A stretch of 64,000 nucleotides of DNA from Corynebacterium sp. NML130628 (GCF_001875665.1 NZ_MLAL01000011.1:19375-83374), one strand, 5' to 3'; positions 9,196 through 18,132 are shown, counted from the stretch's first letter. Program-made: numbers and translations. The notes: generated from the sequence alone by a model not told the origin.

Positions 9196-9208
9196 ATTTA
9201 TGGTAAAT
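9196..9208 (+). promoter_or_regulatory. Palindrome just before abiEi, possible autoregulatory site
   Basis: ATTTATGGTAAAT (5-bp arms, 3-bp centre) lies 8 bases before the abiEi start and overlaps the AT-rich likely -10 region (TAAATATTG). AbiEi antitoxins are known to repress their own promoters by binding inverted repeats; whether this is the site here is inference. Confidence 0.35.
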
Positions 9209-9216
9209 ATTGAAGC

Positions 9217-10191
9217 ATGAGCAACGCTGAATCGCTTGAAATCATCGGGGACATCGCATCCCAGCAGTGGGGTTTATGCACGGCCAAACAAGCGAGCAAC
9301 GAAGGTGTCACGCCACTGACACTCTCCCGCCTAGGACAGAAAGGTAGCCTGGTCCGCATTCGGCACGGAGTGTACGCAACTATCGGCACCACAATAAGTC
9401 CAGCACTAGAGGTCAAAGCACAATGGCTTGCGTTGCAGCCCGAACAGATGGCGGCAGATCGGATTCATGATCCCGCTCTGGCATCTGAAGCAGTCATCTC
9501 TCACACGACCGCGGCGGAGCTTTGGGGAATTGGCGACCTCTGGCCGGATGGGGTTCACTTCACCATCAGCAAACGGCGTCAAAGCAGACAACCAGAAGTG
9601 CAGTTTCATCGTGATCAGCTCAAAGATCACGAATGGACTCTTCACCCCGAACACAGCCTCCCCGTCACCACAGCGGCCCGCACCATTGTCGACTTAGCCC
9701 GAGATGGTCACGAACCAGACCATTTACTTGATCTGATCGCTGATGCAGGAGCGAGAAAATTAGTGCAAGAACAGGAGCTTTTGGCAGCCTTCTCGGGCCG
9801 CGAAGCGTTGCTCGGTGCTACAAAGGGAAACCAACAGGACCTACAAGAACTCTGGAAGGACTGCTTCCCAAAGGACGATCCGCAGGAGTACGTCGAGGAG
9901 GCCGTCGAAAAGTCGCTGCACCCCATCTTTCAACAGATGGACGAACTCACTCGAAGGGTTTCCGTGCATTCCGAAGTACTCAACAAGGCTTTCGAATCGA
10001 TGCTCGGCAACTCCCCCGTTGAAGACATGCTGAAGAAGATGCAAACCGATTACGTAACCGCAGTCAATCACGTCATTCAAAGACCCCTAGGAGACCCTCA
10101 TGCCACAACGCCCACCGCAAAAGACGAGACACGGTCAGATCGCCTCAGCGTTACGAGAAACAGCGAAGCATCTCGGGACGAACACCAATGA
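9217..10191 (+). CDS. abiEi: AbiEi-type antitoxin/transcriptional regulator
   Basis: A 324-aa protein with the AbiEi layout: an N-terminal winged-helix region (residues 8-60, QWGLCTAKQASNEGVTP then RLGQKGSLVRIRHGVYA), a middle domain containing ISHTTAAELWGIGDL and TTAARTIVDLARDG, and a charged C-terminal tail predicted to be helical. In AbiE systems this protein represses the operon and counteracts the nucleotidyltransferase AbiEii, a type IV toxin whose action aborts phage infection. It overlaps the toxin gene by 92 bases in another frame, much longer than the usual few bases. The pair lies between two direct copies of a 170-bp repeat. Confidence 0.85.
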   Translation: MSNAESLEIIGDIASQQWGLCTAKQASNEGVTPLTLSRLGQKGSLVRIRHGVYATIGTTISPALEVKAQWLALQPEQMAADRIHDPALASEAVISHTTAAELWGIGDLWPDGVHFTISKRRQSRQPEVQFHRDQLKDHEWTLHPEHSLPVTTAARTIVDLARDGHEPDHLLDLIADAGARKLVQEQELLAAFSGREALLGATKGNQQDLQELWKDCFPKDDPQEYVEEAVEKSLHPIFQQMDELTRRVSVHSEVLNKAFESMLGNSPVEDMLKKMQTDYVTAVNHVIQRPLGDPHATTPTAKDETRSDRLSVTRNSEASRDEHQ

Positions 10192-11047
10192 TGTATACAA
10201 CCAGTTCTTCCGCGAGGTATTCCTACATGAACTAATGCGACTACATGACGGGTGGGTGCTCAAGGGAGGCACGAATATTTACTGCCGGATACCAGGCGCG
10301 CGGCAAACTAAAGACCTCGATCTATATCGGCAGTACGACCCTACTTCAGCGCTTGAAGCAACCGACGTCCTCATCTCTACCATGGACAACCACCGGGTCG
10401 GCCCCTATCTGTTTCGGGTGGCGAAGAGTAGGAAAACAGAACGCGCCGGCACGATCGATAGCAAGCGGCTCCAGGTTGCAGTCATGCACGGTCTCGGTGG
10501 TACGAATCGATTCCTCGCTTTTTCCATCGACGTCAGTGGCGACCTCGAAGTGACAAGCAATGTGGAGTCACTCACCGTTACCTCCAGCTACAATGTCAAC
10601 ACTCCGTACCTTCCCGGGCACTTCAAGGTCGCTTCCTACCCCATTGCGAACCAAGTCGCTGACAAAGTTTGCGCTATGTTCGAGCGTCATGGCGACACGC
10701 CACCAGGTAAAGCTTCGACACGCTACCACGATCTCTACGACGTAGCTCTAATAGCTTCTGAGCTTCCCTCATCAACAGTGCTGAACGCTGGTGAGCTCCA
10801 AAGAGCCTTAGATTCACAACGCCACATTCGCGGCATATATCTTCCAAAGCACCTCTGCATTCCCGACGCAACATGGGAAACTCAGTACCCAATCGCTGCA
10901 AAGAAGTTTGGCAACGACATACGACAAGAGTTCTTCGAGCTTGATGAAGCGTTGCGCGTCGCCGGGCTACTCCTCGACCCGATACTCGACGAAAGCTTAG
11001 ATCGGCCAGAGCTCAACTGGGACAGCACGTCGCTGAGATGGGCCTAG
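10100..11047 (+). CDS. abiEii: AbiEii-type nucleotidyltransferase toxin
   Basis: A 315-aa nucleotidyltransferase-fold toxin of the AbiEii/MenT group. The catalytic pattern is present: LKGGTNIY (residues 53-60, the GGT loop of the GSX10DXD motif), KDLDLY (about 72-77) with paired aspartates, and a third carboxylate in the FSIDVSGD strand. The conserved lysine/aspartate segment NQVADKVCAMFERH and RYHDLYDV follow. Relatives transfer nucleotides to tRNA or other targets and stop growth during infection. The ATG at 10100 has GGAGA 6 bases upstream, inside the antitoxin reading frame. Confidence 0.85.
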   Translation: MPQRPPQKTRHGQIASALRETAKHLGTNTNDVYNQFFREVFLHELMRLHDGWVLKGGTNIYCRIPGARQTKDLDLYRQYDPTSALEATDVLISTMDNHRVGPYLFRVAKSRKTERAGTIDSKRLQVAVMHGLGGTNRFLAFSIDVSGDLEVTSNVESLTVTSSYNVNTPYLPGHFKVASYPIANQVADKVCAMFERHGDTPPGKASTRYHDLYDVALIASELPSSTVLNAGELQRALDSQRHIRGIYLPKHLCIPDATWETQYPIAAKKFGNDIRQEFFELDEALRVAGLLLDPILDESLDRPELNWDSTSLRWA

Positions 11048-11104
11048 AATCCGCCTGTGGACCTGCAATCCGGCAGGACCGGGTGAAAAAATGCACACCC
11101 GCCT

Positions 11105-11280
11105 TTGGGCTAGATGTTCATATGCACCGGTAGAAAAAGGGCTAGGTTTTCCTAGCTGCGTGCTTTGTCACTGCGCCGAGCCAGACAGCACCAAATTCCT
11201 TGTTTTCGCGCGCGGGTCGGCGCGTTTCCCCAGGTCGCGCGCTGCTCGGGTAGGAAAAAGGTGCGCACCCCTAATGCGCA
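11105..11280 (+). repeat. Family A repeat right of the abiE genes
   Basis: The unit runs from GATGTTCATATGCACCGG through CTAGGTTTTCCTAG, TTTGTCACTGCG, AGCACCAAATTCCTTG, CCCAGGTCGC and GGAAAAAGGTGCGCAC. It matches the copy at about 8950-9115 in order and orientation, so the AbiE genes sit in a cassette bounded by direct repeats. Confidence 0.8.
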
Positions 11281-11283
11281 CGC

Positions 11284-11604
11284 CTAATTCACGAGGACCA
11301 GCCACAGGCCCAGCCCACCCAAGCCCACCAGGGCAGAGGCCATAGCGAAGACGGAGACTGTGTTTGGCTGGGAGCGTTCCTGGGCGAGGTTGTGGGCTTC
11401 GGTGCGGTAGAGGCGTCGATATCTGGCGATGAGCACTGTCGCCAGCGTGAGCAGCAGACCGACGGCGCCGAAGACGGGCACCGGGTAGGCGTGTGACCAG
11501 CGCAGGAGCACCATCGAGCAGACGAGCATGGCCAGGGCGGTGCGGGTCCAGCTCAGGGCGGTGCGCTCGGGCTGGAGGCCCGGGTCGGGGACTGGGATGG
11601 TCAC
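11284..11604 (-). CDS. DUF202 (YidH-like) membrane protein
   Basis: A 106-aa membrane protein with three hydrophobic segments. The opening ERTALSWTRTALAMLV is the DUF202 hallmark. DUF202 proteins have no proven function; a bacterial membrane role is likely and the fold also occurs in yeast Vtc subunits. It overlaps the upstream gene by 4 bases and is probably the last gene of a run that begins with leuS. The preceding gene ends in a second DUF202 domain, so the two may form a complex. Confidence 0.82.
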   Translation of the reverse strand: MTIPVPDPGLQPERTALSWTRTALAMLVCSMVLLRWSHAYPVPVFGAVGLLLTLATVLIARYRRLYRTEAHNLAQERSQPNTVSVFAMASALVGLGGLGLWLVLVN

Positions 11605-12353
11605 GAAAGCAGCCCCACCAGCACAACAAGGGAGGCCACGAGGATTCCGACGCCGAGGAGTGGCGCGATCGCGGGGGCGGGCAGGGGGCGGCCGTGGCGC
11701 AGTGCTCGCTCGACGCGGACCCAGCGGATGGCGGCGCCGGCAGCGATCGCCATGCCGATCACGATGACGGTGGCTGCGGCGAAGGTTTGGGTGCCGGGTG
11801 GGATGCCGGTGACGTCAAAGGCGCCGAGGGCGATGCCGCCGGCGAGGAACGCGAGGGCCGTACGGGTCCAGGCGAGGAAGGTTCGTTCGTTGGCGAGGGT
11901 GAAGCGGGCGTCGGGCTCGTTGCCGTCGGGGAAGATGGCGCGGGTGAAGCTGGGCATGTGGGCAAGTGTAGCGCCCAGGGCACCGCCGGCGGTGTTGATG
12001 AGGAAGTCGTCGATATCTGAGTAGCCTGCGGCGAGCGCGTACTGGGCTGCTTCAATGCTTAGTGACGCCACCATCGACACCAGGGTGGCCTTCCACACCG
12101 TGCCGAGCCGGAGGCGGGCCAAGTAACCGACGGGAAGGAACAGGACGATGTTGCCGATCAGGTTGAGCCACGGCCCCCACCAGACGCGGTAGTAGATGAA
12201 GGAGCCGAAGGGGATGAGGCGCAGGTGGCGGACCTCATGAGAGGTTGCTTCCCACACACCGGGCAGACCGACGTACGCCTTGCCGACGGTAAAAAAGAGC
12301 ACGGCCGCGGCGGTCAGTGCCACGGCCGTGTAGTAGGTGCTGCGTTTAGGCAA
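11601..12353 (-). CDS. VanZ-DUF202 fusion membrane protein
   Basis: A 250-aa membrane protein with two domains. Residues 1-135 fit VanZ: LIPFGSFIYYRV, then GNIVLFLPVGYLARLR and SLSIEAAQY with SDIDDFLINTAGGALG. VanZ-like proteins affect glycopeptide susceptibility by an unknown mechanism. Residues 150-250 are a DUF202 domain (ERTFLAWTRTALAFLAGG). The joint is clean, without a stop or frameshift. The start overlaps the stop of the gene upstream by 8 bases, and the end overlaps the stand-alone DUF202 gene. A cell-envelope role is plausible but not shown. Confidence 0.8.
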   Translation of the reverse strand: MPKRSTYYTAVALTAAAVLFFTVGKAYVGLPGVWEATSHEVRHLRLIPFGSFIYYRVWWGPWLNLIGNIVLFLPVGYLARLRLGTVWKATLVSMVASLSIEAAQYALAAGYSDIDDFLINTAGGALGATLAHMPSFTRAIFPDGNEPDARFTLANERTFLAWTRTALAFLAGGIALGAFDVTGIPPGTQTFAAATVIVIGMAIAAGAAIRWVRVERALRHGRPLPAPAIAPLLGVGILVASLVVLVGLLS

Positions 12354-13467
12354 CGGCTACCTCATGAGGGACGGGGCCGCCGGAGACCTGGCGGTAGGCG
12401 TACACCATCGCCAGGAGGGCTGGGGCGGTCAGCAGCGTGCCCAGCACCAGCGAGACAAAAGCGGCCACGCCGGTGGCGGCGCCGCCACCGGAGATGGTGC
12501 TCATCAGGATGCCGCAGACGATCATCAGGCCGAGCAGGGAACCGTAGTTGCGCTTCGCTGAGGCGAATCCGGCCTTGAAGGCATCGCCGAAGGTGCCATT
12601 GTTGTCAGCCGCGTAGAACGACTGGAAGATGAAGAACGGCGAAATAAACAGCATGATCAGCACCGCGATGCCCATCCCGACGAAGAGGGTGGCAAACGCG
12701 GATGGGTCGATGGCGCTCAGGTCACCGCCCGAGGCATTTAGGAGTGCCTCGGGGTCTGCGCCGGCAAAGCCAGCGACAAGACCGATGGCCATGAGCACGA
12801 AGAGGATCAGGGACGTGATGATGCCGACGACCACCGTCATCCCAAGCGTCTTGCCGTACGCGGCCGACTTGATGTCCTTCAGGACGAACTGTTTCGAGCC
12901 GACCAGGGTCTGCTGCAGCGCGGCCGCGATGAACAGTGGAGCAGCAAAGAACAGGACGAGTGCGCCCAGGGCGCTTACGCCGTCGCTCTGGAAGACGCCG
13001 CCGATGGTGTTCAGCAACGCGTACACGAACGCGAGCACCAGCCAGGTGCCCGGGTTGGCGTAGGCGGTTTTGAAACCGTACTTCAGCGCAGCACCGACGG
13101 ACAGCTTCCCGGTACCCAGCTGGTGCGCGACACCGTTCAGGGCCGGGTTACTGATCGGGTGCGGGGTGACGCCGTCGCCGTACTGGGCGGGCGTGATGCC
13201 AACGAAGCCGTCGTCGTTCGCGAGCATCGCTGCTGCGGGGCTCGTCGGGACGGCGAGCTGGGCGCCATGGTAGCGCAACGCACTCTGCCCGGACGCCTGC
13301 GCGGCCGAGTTGACGTCAAACGCACCGAAATCGGCCTGCCCCTCAGAAAGCTGCTCCCCGTAGGACTGGCCCGAGGGCTGGCCGTAAGGCGACGCGCCGT
13401 ACTCCGGGTAGGACGGGATCCCACCTGGGTTTTGCGGATCGTTTTCTGGTGTATTTGGTTCAGTCAT
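12346..13467 (-). CDS. Membrane protein with proline/glutamine-rich N-terminus
   Basis: A 373-aa protein. The first 60 residues are Pro/Gly/Gln/Tyr-rich (GIPSYPEYGASPYGQ, SGQSYGEQ) and probably disordered in the cytoplasm. A soluble stretch follows, then five or six membrane segments from about residue 130 (TWLVLAFVYALLNTIGG; MTVVVGIITSLILFVLMA; LLGLMIVCGIL; LVLGTLLTAPALLAMVYAY). Similar proteins are common in corynebacteria with unassigned roles. The ATG at 13467 is preferred over an upstream in-frame start at 13488. It lies 53 bp after leuS on the same strand. Confidence 0.7.
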   Translation of the reverse strand: MTEPNTPENDPQNPGGIPSYPEYGASPYGQPSGQSYGEQLSEGQADFGAFDVNSAAQASGQSALRYHGAQLAVPTSPAAAMLANDDGFVGITPAQYGDGVTPHPISNPALNGVAHQLGTGKLSVGAALKYGFKTAYANPGTWLVLAFVYALLNTIGGVFQSDGVSALGALVLFFAAPLFIAAALQQTLVGSKQFVLKDIKSAAYGKTLGMTVVVGIITSLILFVLMAIGLVAGFAGADPEALLNASGGDLSAIDPSAFATLFVGMGIAVLIMLFISPFFIFQSFYAADNNGTFGDAFKAGFASAKRNYGSLLGLMIVCGILMSTISGGGAATGVAAFVSLVLGTLLTAPALLAMVYAYRQVSGGPVPHEVAVA

Positions 13468-13520
13468 GCTGCCAACCCTACACGGCAACGCTCCGCGACT
13501 TCTACACGTTTCCTGAACGT

Positions 13521-16346
13521 TTACTTAACGACCAGGTTCACCATCCGGCCCGGCACCACAATCACCTTGACCACGTTCTTGCCTTCGGTCAGCTCCTTGA
13601 CGCGCGCATCCGCCAGCGCAACCGCCTCGGTGTCTTCCTTGGAGGCGTCCGTCGGGACGTTGATCCGGGCCTTCACCTTGCCGTTGATCTGGACGGGTAG
13701 TTCGATGGTGGCGTCGACAAGGAATGATTCCTCGAAGGTCGGGAACGGCTCGAACGTGATGGTGTCGGCGTGGCCGAGTTTTGCCCACAGCTCTTCGGCG
13801 ATGTGCGGGGCGAGCGGCGCAACCATCTGCACCAGCGGAGTGACCGCCGCGCGCGGTGCGCCCGACGGGTACGTCTTGGTCAGGTAGTTCGTGAACTCAA
13901 TCAGCTTCGCGACGACCGTGTTGTCCCGCAGGTGCTCGTAATCATCGCGGACACCGGCGATGGTGCGGTGCAGCTGCTTGTTGTCATCCTCGGTGAGCAC
14001 CACGTCGGTGACGGTGACCTCGCCGGACTCCTCGTCCACAACCAGGCGCCACAGGCGCTGCAGGAAACGGTGCGCGCCGACGACGTCCTTCGTCGCCCAC
14101 GGGCGCGACGTGTCCAGCGGGCCCATCGACATCTCGTAGACGCGCAGGGTATCCGCACCGTAATCGCGGCAGATGTCATCCGGCGCGACGGCGTTCTTCA
14201 GGGACTTACCCATCTTGCCGTACTCGCGGTTGACCTCCTCGCCGTCGCGGTAGAACTTGCCGTCCTTCTCCTCCACCTCGGCGGCCGGGACGTACACGCC
14301 ACGCGAATCCGTGTAAGCGTACGCCTGGATGTAGCCCTGGTTAAACAGGCGACGGTACGGCTCCTTCGAGGACACAAAGCCCAGGTCATAGAGCACCTTG
14401 TGCCAGAAACGGGCGTAGAGCAGGTGCAGCACCGCGTGCTCCACACCGCCGACGTAGAGGTCCACGCCGCCCGGATCGTTCTCGCTGCGGGGGCCGGTCC
14501 AGTAGCGCTCGTTCTCGATGTCGCAGAACGCGTCCTCGTTCGTCGGGTCGATGTAGCGCAGCTGGTACCACGACGAACCCGCCCACTGCGGCATCACGTT
14601 CGTATCGCGCCAGTACTTCTTCGTGCCCTCCCCAAGGTCGAGTTCCACCTCGACCCAGTCGGTGGCCTTCGCCAGCGGCGGCGCCGGCTCAGAATCCGCG
14701 TCCTCCGGGTCGAAGGACACCGGATTGTAGTCCTCCACCTGCGGCAACTCCACCGGCAGCATGTCCTCCGGCAGGCCATGCGCCTGGCCATTTTCGTCGT
14801 ACACGATTGGGAACGGCTCGCCCCAGTAGCGCTGGCGGGCAAAGAGCCAGTCGCGAAGCTTGTACTGGATCTTCTCCTCACCAGCACCGTTGGCGGCCAG
14901 CCACTCGATCGCCTTCGCGATACCCTCGTCCTTGCCCAGGCCGTTGAGGTCCAGGCCTTGCTCGTTCGCAGAATTAATGTGCGGCGCGTCGCCGGTGAAC
15001 GCTTCCTCGGAGACGTCGCCGTCGAGCACCGGCACGATCGGCAGACCAAAAACGGTCGCGAACTCGTAGTCGCGCTCATCGTGCGCAGGCACCGCCATAA
15101 TCGCGCCCGTGCCGTAGCCCGTCAGCACATAATCAGCAATAAAGATCGGGACCTGCTCGCCGCTCACCGGGTTCGTCGCAAACGAACCCAAGAACACGCC
15201 AGTCTTCTCCTTATTCTCCTGGCGCTCCAAGTCACTCTTGGCAGCAATCGCCGCCCTATACTTCTCGACGGCCACCTTCGGCGACTCCGCCCCATTCATC
15301 CAACGCTCATCCGTGTCGGCCGGGAAGGCATCGGCGATGAGGGCGTCAACAAGCGGGTGCTCAGGCGCAAGCACCATGTAGGTCGCGCCGAACAGCGTAT
15401 CCGGGCGCGTCGTGAACACCTCGAGCGGGCCCGCCTCCGACGCGAACGCCACCTGCGCACCACGCGAACGACCAATCCAATTACGCTGCATCGCCTTGAC
15501 CTTCTCCGGCCAATCCAACAAGTCAAGGTCATCGAGCAGACGATCCGAATAGTCAGTAATACGCATCATCCACTGACGCAGCCGCTTCCGGAACACCGGG
15601 AAATTCCCACGCTCCGAACGGCCCTCCGCCGTCACCTCCTCATTCGCCAGCACCGTACCCAGGCCAGGGCACCAGTTCACCATCGAATCGGACAGGTAGA
15701 CCAAGCGGAACTCATCAATCGCCTTGTGCTTCTCCGCATGCGTCAAATCACGGAAATTACGCCCATCCATCGTCAGACGCGCGCCAGTGAGCAAGTCACG
15801 CACCAACTCCTCAATCGGACGTGCTTTCTGCAGCTCCTCATCAAACCAGGCGTTATAAATCTGCAGGAAAATCCACTGCGTCCAACGGTAAAACTCCGGG
15901 TCCGTCGTCGCCACCGAACGACGCGGATCATGCCCTAGACCCAACTGGCCCAGCTGACGCTTCATATTCTGGATATTCGACTCAGTCGTGGTACGCGGAT
16001 GCGTACCCGTCTGAATCGCGTACTGCTCCGCCGGAAGACCAAACGCGTCATAGCCCAACGTATGCAGCACATTCTTGCCCAGCATGCGGTTGTAGCGGGC
16101 AAACACGTCCGTCGCGATGTAGCCAAGCGGGTGGCCCACATGCAGCCCCGCCCCCGACGGGTACGGGAACATGTCCTGCACATTCAGTTTGTCCTCGGGC
16201 AACTTGTCGCCCGTAGCGAGGTCGCCGACCGGGTTCGGCGCGTTAAACGTGCCGTTGTCCTTCCAGAACGTCTGCCACTTCTGCTCAATCTGATTAGCCA
16301 GGCCAGCACCGTAACGGTGCGCTGGGGATTCGCTCGCGTTAGTCAT
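13521..16346 (-). CDS. leuS: Leucyl-tRNA synthetase
   Basis: The 941-aa cytoplasmic enzyme charges tRNA-Leu with leucine. Class I motifs are present: [16 protein letters not shown] (HIGH-type, about residues 61-76) and KMGKSLKN (KMSKS-type, second half). The editing CP1 domain lies between ([14 protein letters not shown]), and the zinc-region and anticodon-binding domains are at normal spacing. The length is slightly above the usual 860-950 range for actinobacteria. No T-box leader is apparent upstream. Three membrane-protein genes follow closely on the same strand. Confidence 0.98.
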   Translation of the reverse strand: MTNASESPAHRYGAGLANQIEQKWQTFWKDNGTFNAPNPVGDLATGDKLPEDKLNVQDMFPYPSGAGLHVGHPLGYIATDVFARYNRMLGKNVLHTLGYDAFGLPAEQYAIQTGTHPRTTTESNIQNMKRQLGQLGLGHDPRRSVATTDPEFYRWTQWIFLQIYNAWFDEELQKARPIEELVRDLLTGARLTMDGRNFRDLTHAEKHKAIDEFRLVYLSDSMVNWCPGLGTVLANEEVTAEGRSERGNFPVFRKRLRQWMMRITDYSDRLLDDLDLLDWPEKVKAMQRNWIGRSRGAQVAFASEAGPLEVFTTRPDTLFGATYMVLAPEHPLVDALIADAFPADTDERWMNGAESPKVAVEKYRAAIAAKSDLERQENKEKTGVFLGSFATNPVSGEQVPIFIADYVLTGYGTGAIMAVPAHDERDYEFATVFGLPIVPVLDGDVSEEAFTGDAPHINSANEQGLDLNGLGKDEGIAKAIEWLAANGAGEEKIQYKLRDWLFARQRYWGEPFPIVYDENGQAHGLPEDMLPVELPQVEDYNPVSFDPEDADSEPAPPLAKATDWVEVELDLGEGTKKYWRDTNVMPQWAGSSWYQLRYIDPTNEDAFCDIENERYWTGPRSENDPGGVDLYVGGVEHAVLHLLYARFWHKVLYDLGFVSSKEPYRRLFNQGYIQAYAYTDSRGVYVPAAEVEEKDGKFYRDGEEVNREYGKMGKSLKNAVAPDDICRDYGADTLRVYEMSMGPLDTSRPWATKDVVGAHRFLQRLWRLVVDEESGEVTVTDVVLTEDDNKQLHRTIAGVRDDYEHLRDNTVVAKLIEFTNYLTKTYPSGAPRAAVTPLVQMVAPLAPHIAEELWAKLGHADTITFEPFPTFEESFLVDATIELPVQINGKVKARINVPTDASKEDTEAVALADARVKELTEGKNVVKVIVVPGRMVNLVVK

Positions 16347-16377
16347 GGATACACAGTGTAGTGGGTGCTGCGCGGCC

Positions 16378-16640
16378 GTGGGGTGTGGCGGGTTGGGTTT
16401 GTCGGTGGGGTGGTATGTGTCATCTGAACGGCGCTAGAGATTTTGTGAACAGAATTGCGTGCGGCTCGGCTGTCGGCCTGCCCACCGACGGGGCGTTCCG
16501 GTCGACCTGCTCCGGTCGACCTCTTAGCGTCGACCAATGCAGGTCAGCGCGAAATCGGGATTTTGGCGTCGAAAAGCCGAAAAATGCCGTGACCTGCGTT
16601 GGTCGACCGGAAGAGGTCGACGGGAAGCTCAACCTGTTTC
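16378..16640 (+). repeat. Long intergenic repeat (family C), left copy
   Basis: About 260 bp: TGTGGCGGGTTGGGTTTGTC, then GAACGGCGCTAGAGA, the family B core TTTGTGAACAGAATTGC (16442-16458), CGGCTCGGCTGTCGGCCTG, then several GTCGACC sites arranged as inverted repeats (GGTCGACCTGC ... GTGACCTGCGTTGGTCGACC). The copy at 17797-18072 follows it closely in the same orientation. The Abi-like gene at 16824 lies between the copies. Confidence 0.85.
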
Positions 16641-16710
16641 GGGCCCTGCGCTTTAGAAAGGGCAGATGGGGAGAAACCCCCTCCTGTCGCTGCCTTGGCT
16701 TAGAGACAGC

Positions 16711-16738
16711 TTGCATTGAACTCTTCCAGGGGTATTAT
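16711..16738 (+). promoter_or_regulatory. Possible promoter for a small RNA
   Basis: TTGCAT (16711-16716) and TATTAT (16733-16738), 16 bases apart, point rightward to a strong terminator about 45-90 bases downstream. No start codon and frame of useful length lies between. Confidence 0.4.
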
Positions 16739-16744
16739 GAAACA

Positions 16745-16826
16745 GGAGAAAGTGAGGACAAGGTCCCTCGCTATGAGTAGAGAAAGCTCTACAGGACAAA
16801 TTGCGCCTGTAGGGCTTTCTTTTTTA
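16745..16826 (+). ncRNA. Candidate small RNA convergent with the Abi-like gene
   Basis: About 80 bases lie between the possible promoter and a T-run terminator. The 3' half is a strong hairpin: GAAAGCTCTACAGG pairs with CCTGTAGGGCTTTC, followed by TTTTTT. The RNA would end head-on against the end of the HEPN gene at 16824. No reading frame longer than about 20 codons is convincing. It may be a regulatory RNA or only a terminator; the promoter call is the weak point. Confidence 0.4.
16782..16826 (+). terminator. Strong intrinsic terminator on the + strand
   Basis: GAAAGCTCTACAGG and CCTGTAGGGCTTTC form a 14-bp stem with one mismatch and a 10-base loop, followed by six T residues. The stem overlaps the stop region of the minus-strand Abi-like gene and may stop both transcripts. 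Confidence 0.75.
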
Positions 16827-17546
16827 CTCAGGACGCAACCTGTAAATTTTCCTGACGGTACTCGTGCCCGTAAGCCACTGTTCAAGAACTGGATCTATGC
16901 TTCCAACCAGTGAAAACGCATCGTTGAGAACGTCGAAAACATCAACGTTAAGCAAGCTATCCATGTGCGACACCCGATTACGCAGCAGTTGCAAGTGCAC
17001 CACTCTCCAATACGTTGTATGACCATCGGGATCTTCCACATACGGAAACGCAGCCTCTAGCGCTTCGGCCCACATCCGGGCGCGGTTCTTATTTTCCCTC
17101 TTCTCGGGCTCAGCATCTGGGGCATGGTTAGGGAGAATATCTTTCCACATCCCGAACATGGTGTTCGCCAAAACGTCGTCATGCGTAATCTCGGCTCCAT
17201 AGCGAGGATGAGTCAAAGAACGTTGGGCTGCATACTTCCGTGCACGCCTCAACGCCTCTCGTCGCTTACCTTGCGTAAGGCTTCGGAGCGGAGAAGCAGG
17301 CTCTGCGAGAAGCCAACTAGCATTTCCAGTTTCCCTCCGGTTCCAATCCTGCAATCGGTCATTCATCGCATTACGAACAAGAACCTCTGTGAGACCCAAC
17401 GTTTGTTGAACTGATGTCCCCAATTCGACGCTCCACCGATACAGCGCAAGAGCTCTCTTCTTATTCCCTCCCGCAGCAGCAAGATATGGGGCCATCCGAG
17501 CGTCCCCCAGCGCACCCACAATCGTGTCCCTCGTGGCTGATTTCAT
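16824..17546 (-). CDS. Abi-like HEPN-domain protein (putative RNase toxin)
   Basis: A 240-aa helical protein of the Abi-like family. Family signs are RMAPYLAAAGG, the LYRWSVELG segment, EVLVRNAMNDRLQDWN, and a C-terminal HEPN motif LRNRVSHMD (R-x4-H, residues about 200-208), expected to form the RNase site in a dimer. Such proteins are linked to abortive infection. The start is uncertain: ATG at 17546 is chosen because upstream residues (from 17600) are not family-like. It stands alone between two 260-bp direct repeats. A paralogue lies at 38277. No antitoxin protein is adjacent. Confidence 0.65.
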   Translation of the reverse strand: MKSATRDTIVGALGDARMAPYLAAAGGNKKRALALYRWSVELGTSVQQTLGLTEVLVRNAMNDRLQDWNRRETGNASWLLAEPASPLRSLTQGKRREALRRARKYAAQRSLTHPRYGAEITHDDVLANTMFGMWKDILPNHAPDAEPEKRENKNRARMWAEALEAAFPYVEDPDGHTTYWRVVHLQLLRNRVSHMDSLLNVDVFDVLNDAFSLVGSIDPVLEQWLTGTSTVRKIYRLRPE

Positions 17547-17650
17547 ACCAGAGATACTGCCACAAACGGACACTGACAAAACCGCTTCCATCCCACTCAC
17601 GAAGCTCGTGGCGATTGTTTACGTGACTGAATTACCGACCTTGACCTTGT

Positions 17651-17700
17651 GCAAAGCAACTTCGAAGTTGCTCCCGAATGTAGCTGGTCTGGTGTAGACC
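17651..17700. promoter_or_regulatory. Two short palindromes upstream of the Abi-like gene
   Basis: GCAACTTCGAAGTTGC (17653-17668, perfect) and GGTCTGGTGTAGACC (about 17686-17700) lie 110-155 bases before the start of the minus-strand HEPN gene. They could be operators or hairpins of a leader RNA. Confidence 0.35.
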
Positions 17701-17711
17701 CCAACGTGAGC

Positions 17712-18085
17712 GCACCGTGACCTGCGTTGGTCGATCGGAAGAGGTCGACGGGAGCGCTTCTCTTGGGCTGGCAAACGAGAATTGTCAAGGGATAGGGGGT
17801 GTGGCGGGTTGGGTTTGTCGGTGGGGCTTGCCGATGGGGTGGGATGTGTCATCGGAACGGCGCTAGAGATTTTGTGAACAGATTTGCGTGCGGCTCGGCT
17901 GTCGGCCTGTTCGCTGGCGGGGCGTTCCGGTCGACCTGCTCCCGTCGACCTGCTCCGGTCGACGTCTTAGCGTTGACCAATACAGGTCAGCGCAAGATGG
18001 GGGAATTGGCGTCGAAAAGCCGAAAAATGCCGTGACCTGCGCTGGTCGACCGGAAGAGGTCGACGGGAAGCGATCCTCTTGAGGA
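17712..18085 (+). repeat. Family C repeat, right copy plus a partial extra copy
   Basis: Positions 17712-17790 repeat only the right end of the unit (GTGACCTGCGTTGGTCGATC, AGAGGTCGACGGGA). Positions 17797-18072 are a full copy, including the family B core at 17871-17887 and the GTCGACC inverted repeats. An isolated left-half fragment also occurs at about 34745-34780. All copies have the same orientation. Confidence 0.85.
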
Positions 18086-18100
18086 GCTGACAAACGAGAA

Positions 18101-18132
18101 TTGACAAATGATGAGGGGGGGGGGGCTTAAAT
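18101..18132 (+). promoter_or_regulatory. Promoter with an 11-G tract between -35 and -10
   Basis: TTGACA (18101-18106) and TTAAAT (18127-18132) are 20 bases apart, with G11 at 18115-18125 inside the spacer. Loss of three G residues would restore the ideal 17-base spacing, so slippage could switch or tune expression of the exported-protein gene at 18178. The -35 match is perfect; the -10 match is moderate. Confidence 0.5.

Noticed and set aside
8675..9197. Short frames across the family A repeats, also at 3764-4196, 11168-11629 and 31368-31696
   Set aside because: They translate repeat DNA; the similar peptides come from the shared repeat and not from gene homology.
13770..15938. Long open frame (722 codons) on the + strand opposite leuS
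   Set aside because: It is the mirror of leuS in a high-GC gene; the product is Arg/His/Val-rich with no domain, and leuS is certain.
16347..16824. T-box riboswitch for leuS
   Set aside because: The minus-strand leader before leuS is repeat DNA; no T-box sequence or specifier loop was recognised.
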